Notes: generated by a model from the letters alone, not told the origin. Positions 1-8,311 are shown, counted from the first letter of the stretch. The stretch: 41,125 nt of DNA from an uncultured Dialister sp. (GCF_900541605.1 NZ_UQKJ01000002.1:1-41125), one strand, 5' to 3'. Numbers and translations: made by a program.

Positions 1-24
1 AGGCCCTTTGGGCCGCAAAAGAAG

Positions 25-56
25 AACCACCAGCTAAGCTGGTGGGTTTCTCTTTT
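25..56. terminator. Bidirectional intrinsic terminator
   Basis: An 8-bp stem CCACCAGC/GCTGGTGG with a 3-nt loop is followed by a T-rich tract on the plus strand and by TTCTTCTTTT on the minus strand. It lies 80 bp past the gltS stop and can end gltS transcription as well as any plus-strand gene left of the window. A second small palindrome (GGCCC-ttt-GGGCC, 2-14) lies beside it. Confidence 0.7.
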
Positions 57-136
57 ACGTGCTGATGGGTAGAAACACTCGAGTGGGGCAGCCCCCCATC
101 CAAGCAGCTCTATCCGTAACCATCCCGAACCGCTTC

Positions 137-1381
137 TTACTTCAGCAGGTTCATGAAGACCATCAGTATGGAGGCATTCAGGAAGTCCACCACGAAGGCG
201 CCGATGAGGGGGATGACGAAGTAGGCCGTGTGGGCCGGGCCGAACCGTTCACACATGGCATTCATGTTGGCGATGGCGTTTGGCGTGGCACCCATACCGA
301 ATCCACAGGTGCCGGAAGCCATGACAGCGGCTTCGTAGTTTCTGCCCATGACACGGAAAATGACGAAATACGCAAAGAGGGCCATTACTACAGTCTGAAT
401 GAGAAGGGTGACGATGAGGGGCACCGCCAGGTCTGCCAGCTGCCAGAGCTTCAGGCTCATGAGGGCGCAGGAAAGGAAGATATTGAGGCACATACCCCCA
501 AGAACTTCGCTTTCCTTCTGGTAAATGCCGAAAAGCTTTGTTCCCTCCGCTACATTCCGGATGACCGCCGCCACAATCATGGCGCCGATGTACCCCGGGA
601 ATACGAGGCCGATGTCCACGAAGAACTGGCTCACGTAGGTGCCAAGGCCCATGGCCAGGAGAAGCTGGCCGAAGGCGTACATGAAATTATCCATGTTCAG
701 GTAGTTCGCTGCCGCATCTTCATCGTCCTCTGTCTCCGGATGCTTATTTATCTTTCCGCCGTCCAGGGTGGAAGAGGATTCATCGGTTTCCGTAGAGAAC
801 AGGTGGAAATGGCGGATCAGCAGCTCCCCGATAGGACCGCCGATGAAGGAGCCTGCCACCAGGCCGAAGGTGGCCGCTGCAAAGGCGATGGTGGTGGCAT
901 CCGGAAGTCCCAGCTTTTCCAGCACCGGACCGAAGGAGCCGGAGGTGCCGTGGCCGCCGACCAGGGGGATGGAACCGTCCGCCAGGCCCATGAGGGGGTT
1001 CTCATGGAATACATGGGAAAGGGAAATGCCGATGCAGTTCTGGATGATGATGAGAATACCCACGAGCACCGCCATTTTGATGACAAGGATGCCGCCCTTT
1101 TTGATGAGTTTCACACTGGCCATGTAGCCGATACTGGTGAAGAAGAGCATCATGCACCAGTTCTGCATCACCGTATCCTGGCTGTAGGTCCACAGGCCTT
1201 TAGTGTACAGAATGCAGTTGATGATGGAAAAAATCGTACCGCCGATGACCGGCGCCGGAATGCAGTATTTCCGGAGGAATTTGATTTTTGTTTTCAGAAA
1301 ACCGCCCAGAAAAAAGACAGCCACCGCGGCTGCCAGTGTCTGGTACATATTGAGATTGATGTCCATGCTGTTAGCTCCCAT
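137..1381 (-). CDS. gltS: Sodium/glutamate symporter GltS
   Basis: Inner-membrane Na+-driven glutamate uptake carrier of the GltS (ESS) family. The protein shows the family pattern throughout: the KYCIPAPVIGG segment near the N-terminus, the pore-loop GGHGTSGSFGPVLEKLG, and ATFGLVAGSFIGGPIGELL; the second half repeats the fold with SGTCGFGMGATPNA. About ten hydrophobic segments and roughly 414 residues fit the usual size of about 400. A hydrophilic stretch of Asp/Glu/Thr near the middle is the inter-repeat loop. Three in-frame starts exist (1408, 1381, 1366). I chose 1381 because a GGAG ribosome site lies six bases upstream and because the promoter at 1418-1446 would put the transcript start almost on top of 1408. 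The start at 1366 (MDINLN) also aligns well with known GltS N-termini. Monocistronic, divergent from the M50 protease gene. Confidence 0.93.
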   Translation of the reverse strand: MGANSMDINLNMYQTLAAAVAVFFLGGFLKTKIKFLRKYCIPAPVIGGTIFSIINCILYTKGLWTYSQDTVMQNWCMMLFFTSIGYMASVKLIKKGGILVIKMAVLVGILIIIQNCIGISLSHVFHENPLMGLADGSIPLVGGHGTSGSFGPVLEKLGLPDATTIAFAAATFGLVAGSFIGGPIGELLIRHFHLFSTETDESSSTLDGGKINKHPETEDDEDAAANYLNMDNFMYAFGQLLLAMGLGTYVSQFFVDIGLVFPGYIGAMIVAAVIRNVAEGTKLFGIYQKESEVLGGMCLNIFLSCALMSLKLWQLADLAVPLIVTLLIQTVVMALFAYFVIFRVMGRNYEAAVMASGTCGFGMGATPNAIANMNAMCERFGPAHTAYFVIPLIGAFVVDFLNASILMVFMNLLK

Positions 1382-1384
1382 TTC

Positions 1385-1402
1385 TTTCTCCCGAAGGAGA
1401 AA
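1385..1402 (-). promoter_or_regulatory. UUCG hairpin at the 5' end of the gltS mRNA
   Basis: On the minus strand a perfect 7-bp stem UUUCUCC/GGAGAAA closes a UUCG tetraloop. Its 3' arm contains the GGAG that serves the start at 1381, so the hairpin would hide that ribosome site and leave the downstream start at 1366 open. It lies within about 25 nt of the predicted transcript start. Role (translation control or mRNA stability) is inferred. Confidence 0.5.
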
Positions 1403-1417
1403 ATTCATATAATATCA

Positions 1418-1446
1418 AGTATAAGGGAATGGCATAGAAGAATCAA
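1418..1446 (-). promoter_or_regulatory. Sigma-70 type promoter of gltS
   Basis: On the minus strand TTGATT and TATACT are separated by exactly 17 bp. Predicted transcription starts near 1411, just before the first possible gltS start codon, which argues for a downstream start. Confidence 0.7.
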
Positions 1447-1521
1447 GAAACAATTACTTGCACTCATGCAAATGAACCTGAAGAAGTGGGCTTTTCCCTA
1501 TGAGAGATTCCGCAAACCATG

Positions 1522-1527
1522 TATAAT
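1522..1527 (+). promoter_or_regulatory. Possible -10 box for the M50 protease gene
   Basis: A perfect TATAAT lies about 50 bp upstream of the gene start. No good -35 hexamer is visible at the right distance, so this is a partial promoter call. Confidence 0.35.
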
Positions 1528-1575
1528 AAATGATAGTGAAGACGTTTCCTTTATTAACGGTATAAGGAGTATGGT

Positions 1576-2205
1576 ATGTTTGACCTTCTGGATATAGGTA
1601 CCCTGCTGTATCGGGTGCCGGCCCTTCTCATTGCTCTTTCCTTCCACGAATACGCCCATGCCGCGGTATCAGATGCCCTGGGTGACCCCACGCCCCGGGC
1701 CATGGGCCGGCTCACGGTGAATCCCCTGGCCCACCTGGATGTACTGGGCACCATCCTTCTCGTACTCTGCGGCTTCGGCTGGGCCAAGCCGGTCATGATC
1801 AATCCAAGGTATTACGACGACTACAAATCAGGGGTACTGAAGGTCTCCTTTGCAGGCCCCGGCATGAATCTGTTTCTCGGGTTCCTTTCCATCCTTCTCT
1901 CCGCCATTCTTTACCGTCTCGGCATGCTGTCTGTGGAAAGCAGCCGTTTTCTGAACTGGATCATGCTGTACAACGTATGGTTTGCTTTTTTCAATCTCAT
2001 TCCCGTACCGCCGCTGGATGGTTCCAAGATTCTGTCCATGTTCCTGCCGGGAGAACTCTCCTTTAAATATGAGAATTTCAATGCCCGGTACGGATTCATC
2101 CTGCTCATGGTGGTGGTCTTCAGCGGATTCATCAACCGGATCATCAACCCCCTGGCCAACGGTTTCATCTCCCTCTGCACCGGGCTGGTGTATCTGGTAT
2201 TTTGA
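1576..2205 (+). CDS. Site-2 protease family (M50) membrane metalloprotease
   Basis: A short (209 residue) integral membrane zinc metalloprotease of the M50/site-2 protease family. The zinc-binding HExxH motif is HEYAH at about residue 24 in the first membrane segment, and the third zinc ligand is in the NLIPVPPLDGSKI motif (NPxDG class) at about residue 140. No PDZ domain is present, unlike RseP, so it belongs to the compact subgroup related to B. subtilis YwhC. It presumably cleaves a membrane-embedded substrate, but nothing here identifies that substrate. The start is preceded by AAGGAG six bases upstream. The next gene follows after 92 bp. Confidence 0.85.
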   Translation: MFDLLDIGTLLYRVPALLIALSFHEYAHAAVSDALGDPTPRAMGRLTVNPLAHLDVLGTILLVLCGFGWAKPVMINPRYYDDYKSGVLKVSFAGPGMNLFLGFLSILLSAILYRLGMLSVESSRFLNWIMLYNVWFAFFNLIPVPPLDGSKILSMFLPGELSFKYENFNARYGFILLMVVVFSGFINRIINPLANGFISLCTGLVYLVF

Positions 2206-2297
2206 GGGTACCACAGTGCTTCCCTTAGCGATATACCGCATGGATACACAGGAAACGCATTTCAACGCAGTCATTCTTCCCTTAAGAGGCGATACCC

Positions 2298-2942
2298 ATG
2301 TCCATCACCTGGCTGATTTTTGAAATTCTTGGCACCGTGGCTTTTGCTTTTTCCGGCGCCGGGGTAGGCCTGTACCGCCGGATGGACATATTCGGCATTA
2401 CGGTGCTGGCCGTCATGACCGGCGTAGGCGGTGGCATGATCCGGGATGTGCTCTGCGGCATCACGCCGCCTACAGCCCTCACCCATCCGGACAGCCTTCT
2501 CGTATCCATCGGGACCGCCCTGGTGGTGAGCTTTTTATATCCCTTTTTCCGTATCCCCAAAAGAGGGAAAATCCTGATTTCTTTCCTGTACCATATTTCC
2601 GACACCATTGGCCTTGCTGCCTTTACGGTGACCGGTGTGCTCACTGCTTTTTATACCTGGCCCGCCTACCATTACGTACTTCCTGCCATGCTGGGACTCA
2701 TTACGGCTGTGGGAGGCGGTATCATCCGGGACATGATGGCCCGCCGGATGCCGGTGGTCCTCTATATGGATGTGTATGCCATTGCCTCCGTAGCCGGCGG
2801 CCTCCTCATGTGCATTCTCCATGGCCGGATGTCCCTGTCCCTGGTCTCCTGGATTGCCTTCTCCTTCGTCCTCTTTCTTCGGGTGGCCGCCATCCACTTC
2901 GGCTGGCAACTGTACCATCCCCACAGGAGAATGAGAAGGTAA
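2298..2942 (+). CDS. Trimeric intracellular cation (TRIC)-family / UPF0126 membrane protein
   Basis: A 214-residue protein with about seven membrane helices. It contains the duplicated signature of the UPF0126 (YadS/YicG) family: GVGGGMIRDVLCG at about residue 40-53 and GGGIIRDMMARRMP at about 139-152, one per three-helix repeat. Prokaryotic members are homologous to TRIC channels and conduct K+ and other cations; some have been linked to small-molecule transport, so the physiological substrate is open. The ribosome site is weak (AAGAGG). It may be co-transcribed with the upstream protease gene, but nothing links the two functionally. Confidence 0.85.
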   Translation: MSITWLIFEILGTVAFAFSGAGVGLYRRMDIFGITVLAVMTGVGGGMIRDVLCGITPPTALTHPDSLLVSIGTALVVSFLYPFFRIPKRGKILISFLYHISDTIGLAAFTVTGVLTAFYTWPAYHYVLPAMLGLITAVGGGIIRDMMARRMPVVLYMDVYAIASVAGGLLMCILHGRMSLSLVSWIAFSFVLFLRVAAIHFGWQLYHPHRRMRR

Positions 2943-3083
2943 GATCATGAATCGGGAATGGTGATAGGAAGCGCCGGAATGGTCTGGCGCCGCGGCGCAT
3001 ATCCCCGGCGAAGCCGCTATAGGGCCCGGCATACGTCCTTCAAAGCCAGGAGCCCGGATATTTTTTCATCAGGAGTTCCAATT

Positions 3084-5714
3084 ATGACAACAGCCAGAAG
3101 ACAGTTATCCTTTATATTTACGGCCCACGGATTTTCCACCGATGAAGCGGGGAAGGCAGAGCTTTCCCCGGAGGATCGGAAATGGAAAAAGCAGTTTGAT
3201 GAAGATCGGTGGGAAACTTTATATTTTCTGGGATTCGAGAATATTTCTGCCGGCAGTCCGTCCTTCCTGTTCCTTCACCGCCTGGCATCTGCTTTTGTGA
3301 ATGTACTCCTGACGTCTCCTTTGTTTCCCTTCCTGAAGGGGAAGATGGACGTATCTATTCCGGAGGAGGATGTGGAAAGGATTCTGCAGGCTCTGCCCTA
3401 TGGACCTGGCGTGGAATGGGTGGACGAATCATGGATACAGCAGAGCGTAGACGAATTGAACCGGGCATTTCACAGGGATTTTGATGGGTCCGGCCAAAGT
3501 CCGGAGGACTATCTCAAAAGTCGGCGGAAGGATGCGAAGATACCGGATCGTATCTATTTTCACCTGGTGGAGGATACAAAGAATGGAGCCTATCCCTTTG
3601 CTTTCCTTGCTACCTATGCTACGTTTGACGAAAATGGGAAAGCACGGCAGATGCCGCTGAGCTACGCACTGAAGGAATATAAAGGGGACAGGAGCAAACT
3701 GCTTCACCTTTTTTCGTCGCTGGACAAAGCGGCTTCCGTGCTGCCGCCTTTGGGAAAATTTGTGGAAGACGGAACCATGCTTCATCCCTTTGGCGTCACG
3801 GCAGATGAGGCCTATGATTTTCTGAAGTCTGTACCGGCGCTGGAGGAGAAGGGCATCTACTGCCGTATCCCGAACTGGTGGAAAAACGGAAGGCACCGTC
3901 CATCTGTTACTATTTCCATGGGCGCCGGAAAGCCGGAGGGCCTGGGACTCGATGCCATCCTGTCCCTGCGGCCTGAGCTTACCGTGGACGGTGTAAAACT
4001 TACAAAAAAGGAAATCCGGGAACTCCTCGCCCAATCAGAGGGCCTGGCCTTCCTGAAGGGCAAATGGATTGAAGTAGACCATGACAGGCTTACGAAACTC
4101 CTGAAGTTCATGGAAAAGGGCGGCGATAAGGTGTCTTTCCGGGAGGCCCTGAAACTGTCCGCATCCTCGGAAAATGGGGAATTGACCTACCTGCCGGGGG
4201 CCTGGATGAAGAGAATTCTTCATACCATGAAGGACCCCGCTTCTATCCGGGCTGTGGCGGTGCCGAAAACACTGAAAGCTTCTCTCCGTCCCTACCAGAA
4301 TGTGGGATTCCGCTGGCTTTATACACTGGCATCCATGGGCTTTGGCATGTGTCTGGCCGATGATATGGGTCTTGGTAAAACCATAGAAGTGCTGGCGTAT
4401 CTGGAAAAGGTGCGGGAGAAACATCCGGCAGCCCGGGCGCTCCTGGTGGTACCGGCATCGCTTCTTGGAAACTGGGAAAGAGAAATCCGGAAATTTGCAC
4501 CGTCCCTGCCTTTTACCCTTCTTCATGGACAGAAGAAAGCGGCCATGGAAGAGATGGCTTCCCAGCCTTCCACATTTCTCACCATCACCACCTATGGCAT
4601 GGCTCTCCGGTTGGAGGGATTGAAGAGGGGGACCTGGGATATGGAAATCCTCGATGAAGCCCAGGCTATCAAAAATCCCGGTACCAGGCAGGCCAGGGCG
4701 GTGAAGGCCATTTCGGCACGCATACGTCTGGCCATGACAGGCACCCCCGTGGAGAACAGCCTGTCCAACCTGTGGTCCCTCTTCGATTTCCTGAATCCCG
4801 GCCTTCTTGGCAGCCGCCTCCATTTCACCGGCTTTGTGCGGGAACTGGCGAATCGGGAGTCCGGCTATGAACCGCTGAAGAGAATGATAGCGCCCTTCAT
4901 TCTCCGCCGCCTGAAGACGGACAAATCCATTATCAATGATCTGCCGGAGAAGACAGAAATCGTGGAGTATGTCCCCCTTTCTGCCCGGCAGGCTGCCCTT
5001 TATGGAAAGGAGCTGGATCTCCTGGCCCAGTCCCTCAGAGAGACAAAGTCCGATGGCATACAGCGTAAGGGCCTCGTGCTCACGGCTATTTCCAAACTGA
5101 AGCAGATCTGCAACCATCCTGATGAATTTCTGGGATCCTCCCGGTTCAGGCCGGAGGACAGCGGGAAGTTCATCAGGCTTCGGGAAATCTGCGAGGCCCT
5201 CTATGAGAAGAGGGAGCCGGTCCTTGTATTCACCCAGTATCGGGAAATGGTGGGGCCCCTTTGTGATTTTCTTGCATCCGTCTTTGGCATGCCGGGACTT
5301 TCCATCCACGGTGGGACGCCGGTGAAAAAGCGGATGGAACTGGTGGATGAGTTCAACGGTGAAAAGTACATTCCCTTCATGGTGCTTTCCCTGAAAGCCG
5401 CCGGTACGGGACTGAACCTGACAAAGGCAGGAACGGTGATTCATTTTGACCGCTGGTGGAATCCGGCCGTGGAAAACCAGGCCACTGACCGGGCTTACCG
5501 CATCGGACAGAAGCAGCATGTGATGGTCTATAAATTCGTTTCCCAGGGGACCATTGAAGAGAAAATCAACGATATGATGGAAGACAAAAAACAACTGGCC
5601 GAGGAGATCATAGATAGTGGGGTGTCCTGGATTACAGAACTCTCGGACAAAGAGCTGCTGGACCTCCTGAAACTGGATGGGGGAGAGGGGGATGATTCCC
5701 ATGGCCTGGTATAA
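3084..5714 (+). CDS. SNF2-family DEAD/DEAH-box helicase (YwqA/HepA type)
   Basis: An 876-residue Swi2/Snf2 ATPase. The first 420 residues are a poorly conserved N-terminal region that probably corresponds to the bacterial SNF2-associated domain. The motor domain follows: motif I DDMGLGKT (Lys near 432), motif II DEAQ (524-527; SNF2 proteins with DEAQ are common), motif III TGTPVEN (552), a second RecA-like lobe with AAGTGLNLTKA and motif VI QATDRAYRIGQ (about 799-809). The reading frame stays open upstream to 2958, but I place the start at 3084 because AGGAG lies eight bases before it and the upstream residues look like translated intergenic DNA. It overlaps the next gene, a SWIM zinc-finger protein. 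The same pair occurs as ywqA-ywqB in Bacillus subtilis. Likely role: ATP-driven remodelling of protein-nucleic acid complexes. Confidence 0.92.
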   Translation: MTTARRQLSFIFTAHGFSTDEAGKAELSPEDRKWKKQFDEDRWETLYFLGFENISAGSPSFLFLHRLASAFVNVLLTSPLFPFLKGKMDVSIPEEDVERILQALPYGPGVEWVDESWIQQSVDELNRAFHRDFDGSGQSPEDYLKSRRKDAKIPDRIYFHLVEDTKNGAYPFAFLATYATFDENGKARQMPLSYALKEYKGDRSKLLHLFSSLDKAASVLPPLGKFVEDGTMLHPFGVTADEAYDFLKSVPALEEKGIYCRIPNWWKNGRHRPSVTISMGAGKPEGLGLDAILSLRPELTVDGVKLTKKEIRELLAQSEGLAFLKGKWIEVDHDRLTKLLKFMEKGGDKVSFREALKLSASSENGELTYLPGAWMKRILHTMKDPASIRAVAVPKTLKASLRPYQNVGFRWLYTLASMGFGMCLADDMGLGKTIEVLAYLEKVREKHPAARALLVVPASLLGNWEREIRKFAPSLPFTLLHGQKKAAMEEMASQPSTFLTITTYGMALRLEGLKRGTWDMEILDEAQAIKNPGTRQARAVKAISARIRLAMTGTPVENSLSNLWSLFDFLNPGLLGSRLHFTGFVRELANRESGYEPLKRMIAPFILRRLKTDKSIINDLPEKTEIVEYVPLSARQAALYGKELDLLAQSLRETKSDGIQRKGLVLTAISKLKQICNHPDEFLGSSRFRPEDSGKFIRLREICEALYEKREPVLVFTQYREMVGPLCDFLASVFGMPGLSIHGGTPVKKRMELVDEFNGEKYIPFMVLSLKAAGTGLNLTKAGTVIHFDRWWNPAVENQATDRAYRIGQKQHVMVYKFVSQGTIEEKINDMMEDKKQLAEEIIDSGVSWITELSDKELLDLLKLDGGEGDDSHGLV

Positions 5715-6420
5715 GGACATGTATCCCTCCATGAGTGTGGAGGAACTCAAAGCGAAAGCACAACGGTCCCTGGCCGATGCAGAGCGGTCCGGGGGACACC
5801 TTACCCCGGTGACCGTCACCAGCCGCACCATTTGCAGGAGCTGGTGGGGAAAGGCCTGGTGCCGGAACATGGAAACTTATCTGGACTACACAAACCGCCT
5901 GCCCCGGGGCCGGTCCTACGTCAGGAATGGTGCCGTTATAGACCTTTCCATCAGGGAAGGAAAAGCGGAGGCCCTGGTGCAGGGAAGTGAATGGCGGCCC
6001 TATAAAGTGACTATCCTGGTGGATCCCCTTCCCCGGGAGCGGATGGAAAAAATTTCCCGCCTCTGCAGTCGGGAACTTGACAGCATGGAAGAACTGATTG
6101 CCGGCCATTTTCCAAAATCCCTGGAATCGCTGCTTACGGAAAGGGGGACCCTGTTTCCCACGCCCGGAGAAATTGAGTTTTACTGTACATGCCCGGACAG
6201 TGCCCACATGTGCAAGCACGTGGCTGCTGCCATGTATGGTATTGGTGTGAGACTCGATGAAAATCCATTTTATTTCTTTATTTTCCGGGGCATAGATGTG
6301 GAGCGGCTTGTCAAAAAAACACTGGACAGCCGGGTGGAGTCCATGCTGTCCCATGGAGATGTGAAGAATGACCGGATTATTGATGATAAAGAGGTGGAGA
6401 ATCTCTTCCATCTGAAGTGA
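5692..6420 (+). CDS. SWIM zinc-finger protein (YwqB type)
   Basis: A 242-residue protein with a SWIM zinc finger CxCx6CxH formed by Cys165, Cys167, Cys174 and His176 (FYCTCPDSAHMCKHVAA). SWIM fingers bind zinc and are thought to mediate DNA or protein contacts. The N-terminal half carries the SWWGKAWCRNME and LPRGRSYVRNGAV motifs typical of the SNF2-associated SWIM family. Its start lies inside the helicase gene (23-bp overlap), which indicates translational coupling and a joint complex with the helicase. I chose 5692 because GGGAG lies about six bases upstream; 5677 and 5701 are alternatives. The exact pathway (repair or remodelling) is not shown by the sequence. Confidence 0.9.
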   Translation: MIPMAWYKDMYPSMSVEELKAKAQRSLADAERSGGHLTPVTVTSRTICRSWWGKAWCRNMETYLDYTNRLPRGRSYVRNGAVIDLSIREGKAEALVQGSEWRPYKVTILVDPLPRERMEKISRLCSRELDSMEELIAGHFPKSLESLLTERGTLFPTPGEIEFYCTCPDSAHMCKHVAAAMYGIGVRLDENPFYFFIFRGIDVERLVKKTLDSRVESMLSHGDVKNDRIIDDKEVENLFHLK

Positions 6421-6511
6421 TAGGGAGGAGATCTCCGGGCTGACAGAAAGGCGCCGGCACAGGGCTTCCACCATTGTTTTCATGCAGGTACTATAACGGA
6501 AGGTGATTTTT

Positions 6512-7885
6512 ATGAAAGGCTCCGTGGATATGACCCATGGGCCCATAGCAGGCAAAACCATGAAGTTTGCCCTGTTTCTGGCTGCCACGGGCATGATGCA
6601 GCAGCTTTTCAATGCCATCGATGCGGTCATTATGGGACAGTTTGTGGGAAAGGAAGCCATGGCAGCCGTAGGGAGCAGTGTGCCCCTGGTGGCGTTTATC
6701 ATTACTTTCTTTATCGGCATCTCCCTGGGGGCCAATGTGGTGATTGCCCGGCTCACGGGGGCGGGAAAACGGGAAAAGATTACCGCCGCCGTCCATACGT
6801 CCCTTTTCTTTGCCCTGCTGGCGGGCCTGTCCATGCTGGTGGTGGGGGAAATCCTGGCCGAGCCCATACTGGGCCTTCTTATGGTGCCGGAAGAACTCAT
6901 GCCCCTTTCTCTCCTGTATCTGCGTATTATTTTCCTAGCTTTGCCGGGGGTGCTGCTGTACAATTTCTCATCTGCCATATTCCGAAGCCAGGGAGATACC
7001 CGGACGCCTATGGTATGCCTTGGTATTGCTGGCATCCTGAAGGTCATCGTTAGCTTCAGCCTGGTGGTGTTTTTCCACTTTGGCGTGGCAGCCGTGGCTA
7101 TTTCTACGGCCTGCGCTACCCTTCTGTCATCGGGCCTTCTCCTGTGCCTTCTGTCCCACACGAAAATGGCAGTGCGCATCAGTCCGGGCCTCATGAAAAT
7201 TGACGGGTCCCTGCTGGCGGAAATCCTCCGCATCGGCGTGCCGGCAGGCATGCAGGGCGCCGTCTTTTCTCTGTCTAATATTGTTATCCAGGCCGCAATC
7301 AATAGCCTGGGCTCCGATGTTATGGCAGCGTCGGCGGCAGCGTTCAACCTGGAAATCCTGGCTTATATCTTTGTGAATGCCTTCGGCCAGGCCTGTACCA
7401 CCTTCGTGGGCCAGAATTACGGTGCCGGAAAGAGGGACCGCTGCTTCCGGGTGGCCAGGATTACCACGTTCCAGAACCTGGCATTTACCATCCTTCTGGG
7501 CGGGCTCATCATTTATTTCGGGCGCCCCCTGATGCATCTCTTTACGACCGATGAATCGGTCGTTTCGTATGGTATTATCCGTATCCGGTACATTCTCCTG
7601 GCGGAGCCTTTAAATCTCATGATTGAAATGATTTCCGGGTTTCTCCGAGGATTTGGCATTTCTTTTGCCCCTGCGGTCATCGTGGTTACCGGCATCTGCG
7701 GTTCCCGGGTTCTCTATGTGGCCACGGTTTTTACCCGGATATCCACGTTCCCTGTGCTCATGGCGGTGTATCCCCTTTCCTGGGCCATCACGGCGGCGGG
7801 GCTCCTTATCCTGCTCTGGTGGGAATGGAAGAAAATCCGGGGAACGGCGGACCCATCCGGAAAGGCAGGGCGCTCTCTGAAGTGA
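6512..7885 (+). CDS. MATE family multidrug/toxin exporter
   Basis: A 457-residue polytopic protein with about twelve membrane helices in two homologous halves, as expected for MATE cation-coupled drug antiporters. Family landmarks include GKTMKFALFLAATGMMQQLFNAIDAVIMGQFVG at the N-terminus (given here as its start) and the GQACTTFVGQNYGAGKRDR segment opening the second half. The start ATG at 6512 has GGAAGG eight bases upstream; a GTG three codons earlier is possible. The gene sits alone between the SWIM gene and the aromatic operon promoter. The substrate cannot be deduced. Confidence 0.9.
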   Translation: MKGSVDMTHGPIAGKTMKFALFLAATGMMQQLFNAIDAVIMGQFVGKEAMAAVGSSVPLVAFIITFFIGISLGANVVIARLTGAGKREKITAAVHTSLFFALLAGLSMLVVGEILAEPILGLLMVPEELMPLSLLYLRIIFLALPGVLLYNFSSAIFRSQGDTRTPMVCLGIAGILKVIVSFSLVVFFHFGVAAVAISTACATLLSSGLLLCLLSHTKMAVRISPGLMKIDGSLLAEILRIGVPAGMQGAVFSLSNIVIQAAINSLGSDVMAASAAAFNLEILAYIFVNAFGQACTTFVGQNYGAGKRDRCFRVARITTFQNLAFTILLGGLIIYFGRPLMHLFTTDESVVSYGIIRIRYILLAEPLNLMIEMISGFLRGFGISFAPAVIVVTGICGSRVLYVATVFTRISTFPVLMAVYPLSWAITAAGLLILLWWEWKKIRGTADPSGKAGRSLK

Positions 7886-7971
7886 GAAGGCCCTGCCCGC
7901 TGGCGGCGAAGCTGCAAAACCTCGACTCTTCATCCAATTCCGGATCTTTATGGGAATTTCCACTTCTTCCC

Positions 7972-8001
7972 TTGACAAAATCGGGGCGGTGAGCCTATAC
8001 T
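7972..8001 (+). promoter_or_regulatory. Promoter of the aromatic amino acid operon
   Basis: Perfect TTGACA and TATACT boxes are 18 bp apart. Transcription should start near 8008, about 25 nt before the leader-peptide start codon and 300 nt before aroF. Confidence 0.85.
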
Positions 8002-8032
8002 AAGCTAACTTCTAACGAAAGGGGAGGGCACG

Positions 8033-8146
8033 ATGGCACAGCATTTCATGAATCGGGATTACGGCTTTATGGGCTGGGGCTATTATTATGGCTTCGGCTA
8101 TTTTTGCCATGCATCCCGTCATGAGTCCCGTGCCCTTTCCAGATAA
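8033..8146 (+). CDS. Aromatic-rich attenuation leader peptide of the aro operon
   Basis: A 37-codon ORF with a strong ribosome site (GGGGAGG, 8020-8026). Ten residues are aromatic, nine of them between positions 10 and 24: Tyr10, Phe12, Trp15, Tyr17-18-19, Phe21, Tyr23, Phe24. It lies between the operon promoter and an intrinsic terminator, and the downstream genes make chorismate, Phe and Tyr. This is the architecture of ribosome-mediated attenuators such as pheA, pheST and trp leaders. Scarcity of charged tRNA-Tyr, -Phe or -Trp would stall the ribosome over codons 10-24 and leave 8120-8138 free to form the antiterminator. Completed translation to the stop codon would mask that segment and allow termination. 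The peptide itself probably has no further function. The structural logic is seen directly; regulation is inferred. Confidence 0.85.
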   Translation: MAQHFMNRDYGFMGWGYYYGFGYFCHASRHESRALSR

Positions 8147-8177
8147 AAGGATTTCCGTCAAGAAGGACAGACTCATG
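8120..8177 (+). promoter_or_regulatory. Antiterminator of the aro attenuator
   Basis: CATGAGTC (8120-8127, in leader codons 30-32) is perfectly complementary to GACTCATG (8170-8177). The helix continues after a 3-nt bulge: 8131-8137 pairs with 8163-8169 with one C-A mismatch. It uses the 5' arm and loop of the terminator hairpin, so the two structures exclude each other. A ribosome at the leader stop codon would cover 8120-8138. Confidence 0.75.
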
Positions 8178-8198
8178 GGAGCCTGTCCTTCTTTTTTT
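8161..8198 (+). terminator. Attenuator terminator of the aro operon
   Basis: A perfect 10-bp stem (AGAAGGACAG/CTGTCCTTCT) with a 12-nt loop is followed by a run of Ts. It lies 15 nt after the leader-peptide stop and 110 nt before aroF. Confidence 0.9.
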
Positions 8199-8199
8199 A

Positions 8200-8220
8200 G
8201 AAAATAACGGCGTTATTTTC
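8200..8220 (+). other. AT-rich hairpin after the attenuator
   Basis: A 9-bp perfect stem GAAAATAAC/GTTATTTTC with a 3-nt loop follows the terminator directly. There is no T tract, so it may be an mRNA 5'-end processing or stability element for read-through transcripts. Confidence 0.4.
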
Positions 8221-8311
8221 TCGGGAGTATAGGAGAATGGAAGTTAGAAGACCGCGGAAATGAAGATTTCCGGAAGGATTGGAGAAGCCCGAAGGGGCAG
8301 AGGAGGAAATT

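Noticed and set aside
59..1597. Long plus-strand ORF (about 512 codons) antisense to gltS
   Set aside because: Composition is low-complexity His/Gly/Glu-rich with no family motif; the minus strand encodes a clear GltS. It is a frame shadow caused by codon bias.
4035..7347. Long minus-strand ORFs opposite the helicase, SWIM and MATE genes
   Set aside because: They mirror the reading frames of well-supported plus-strand genes and show no protein family signal.
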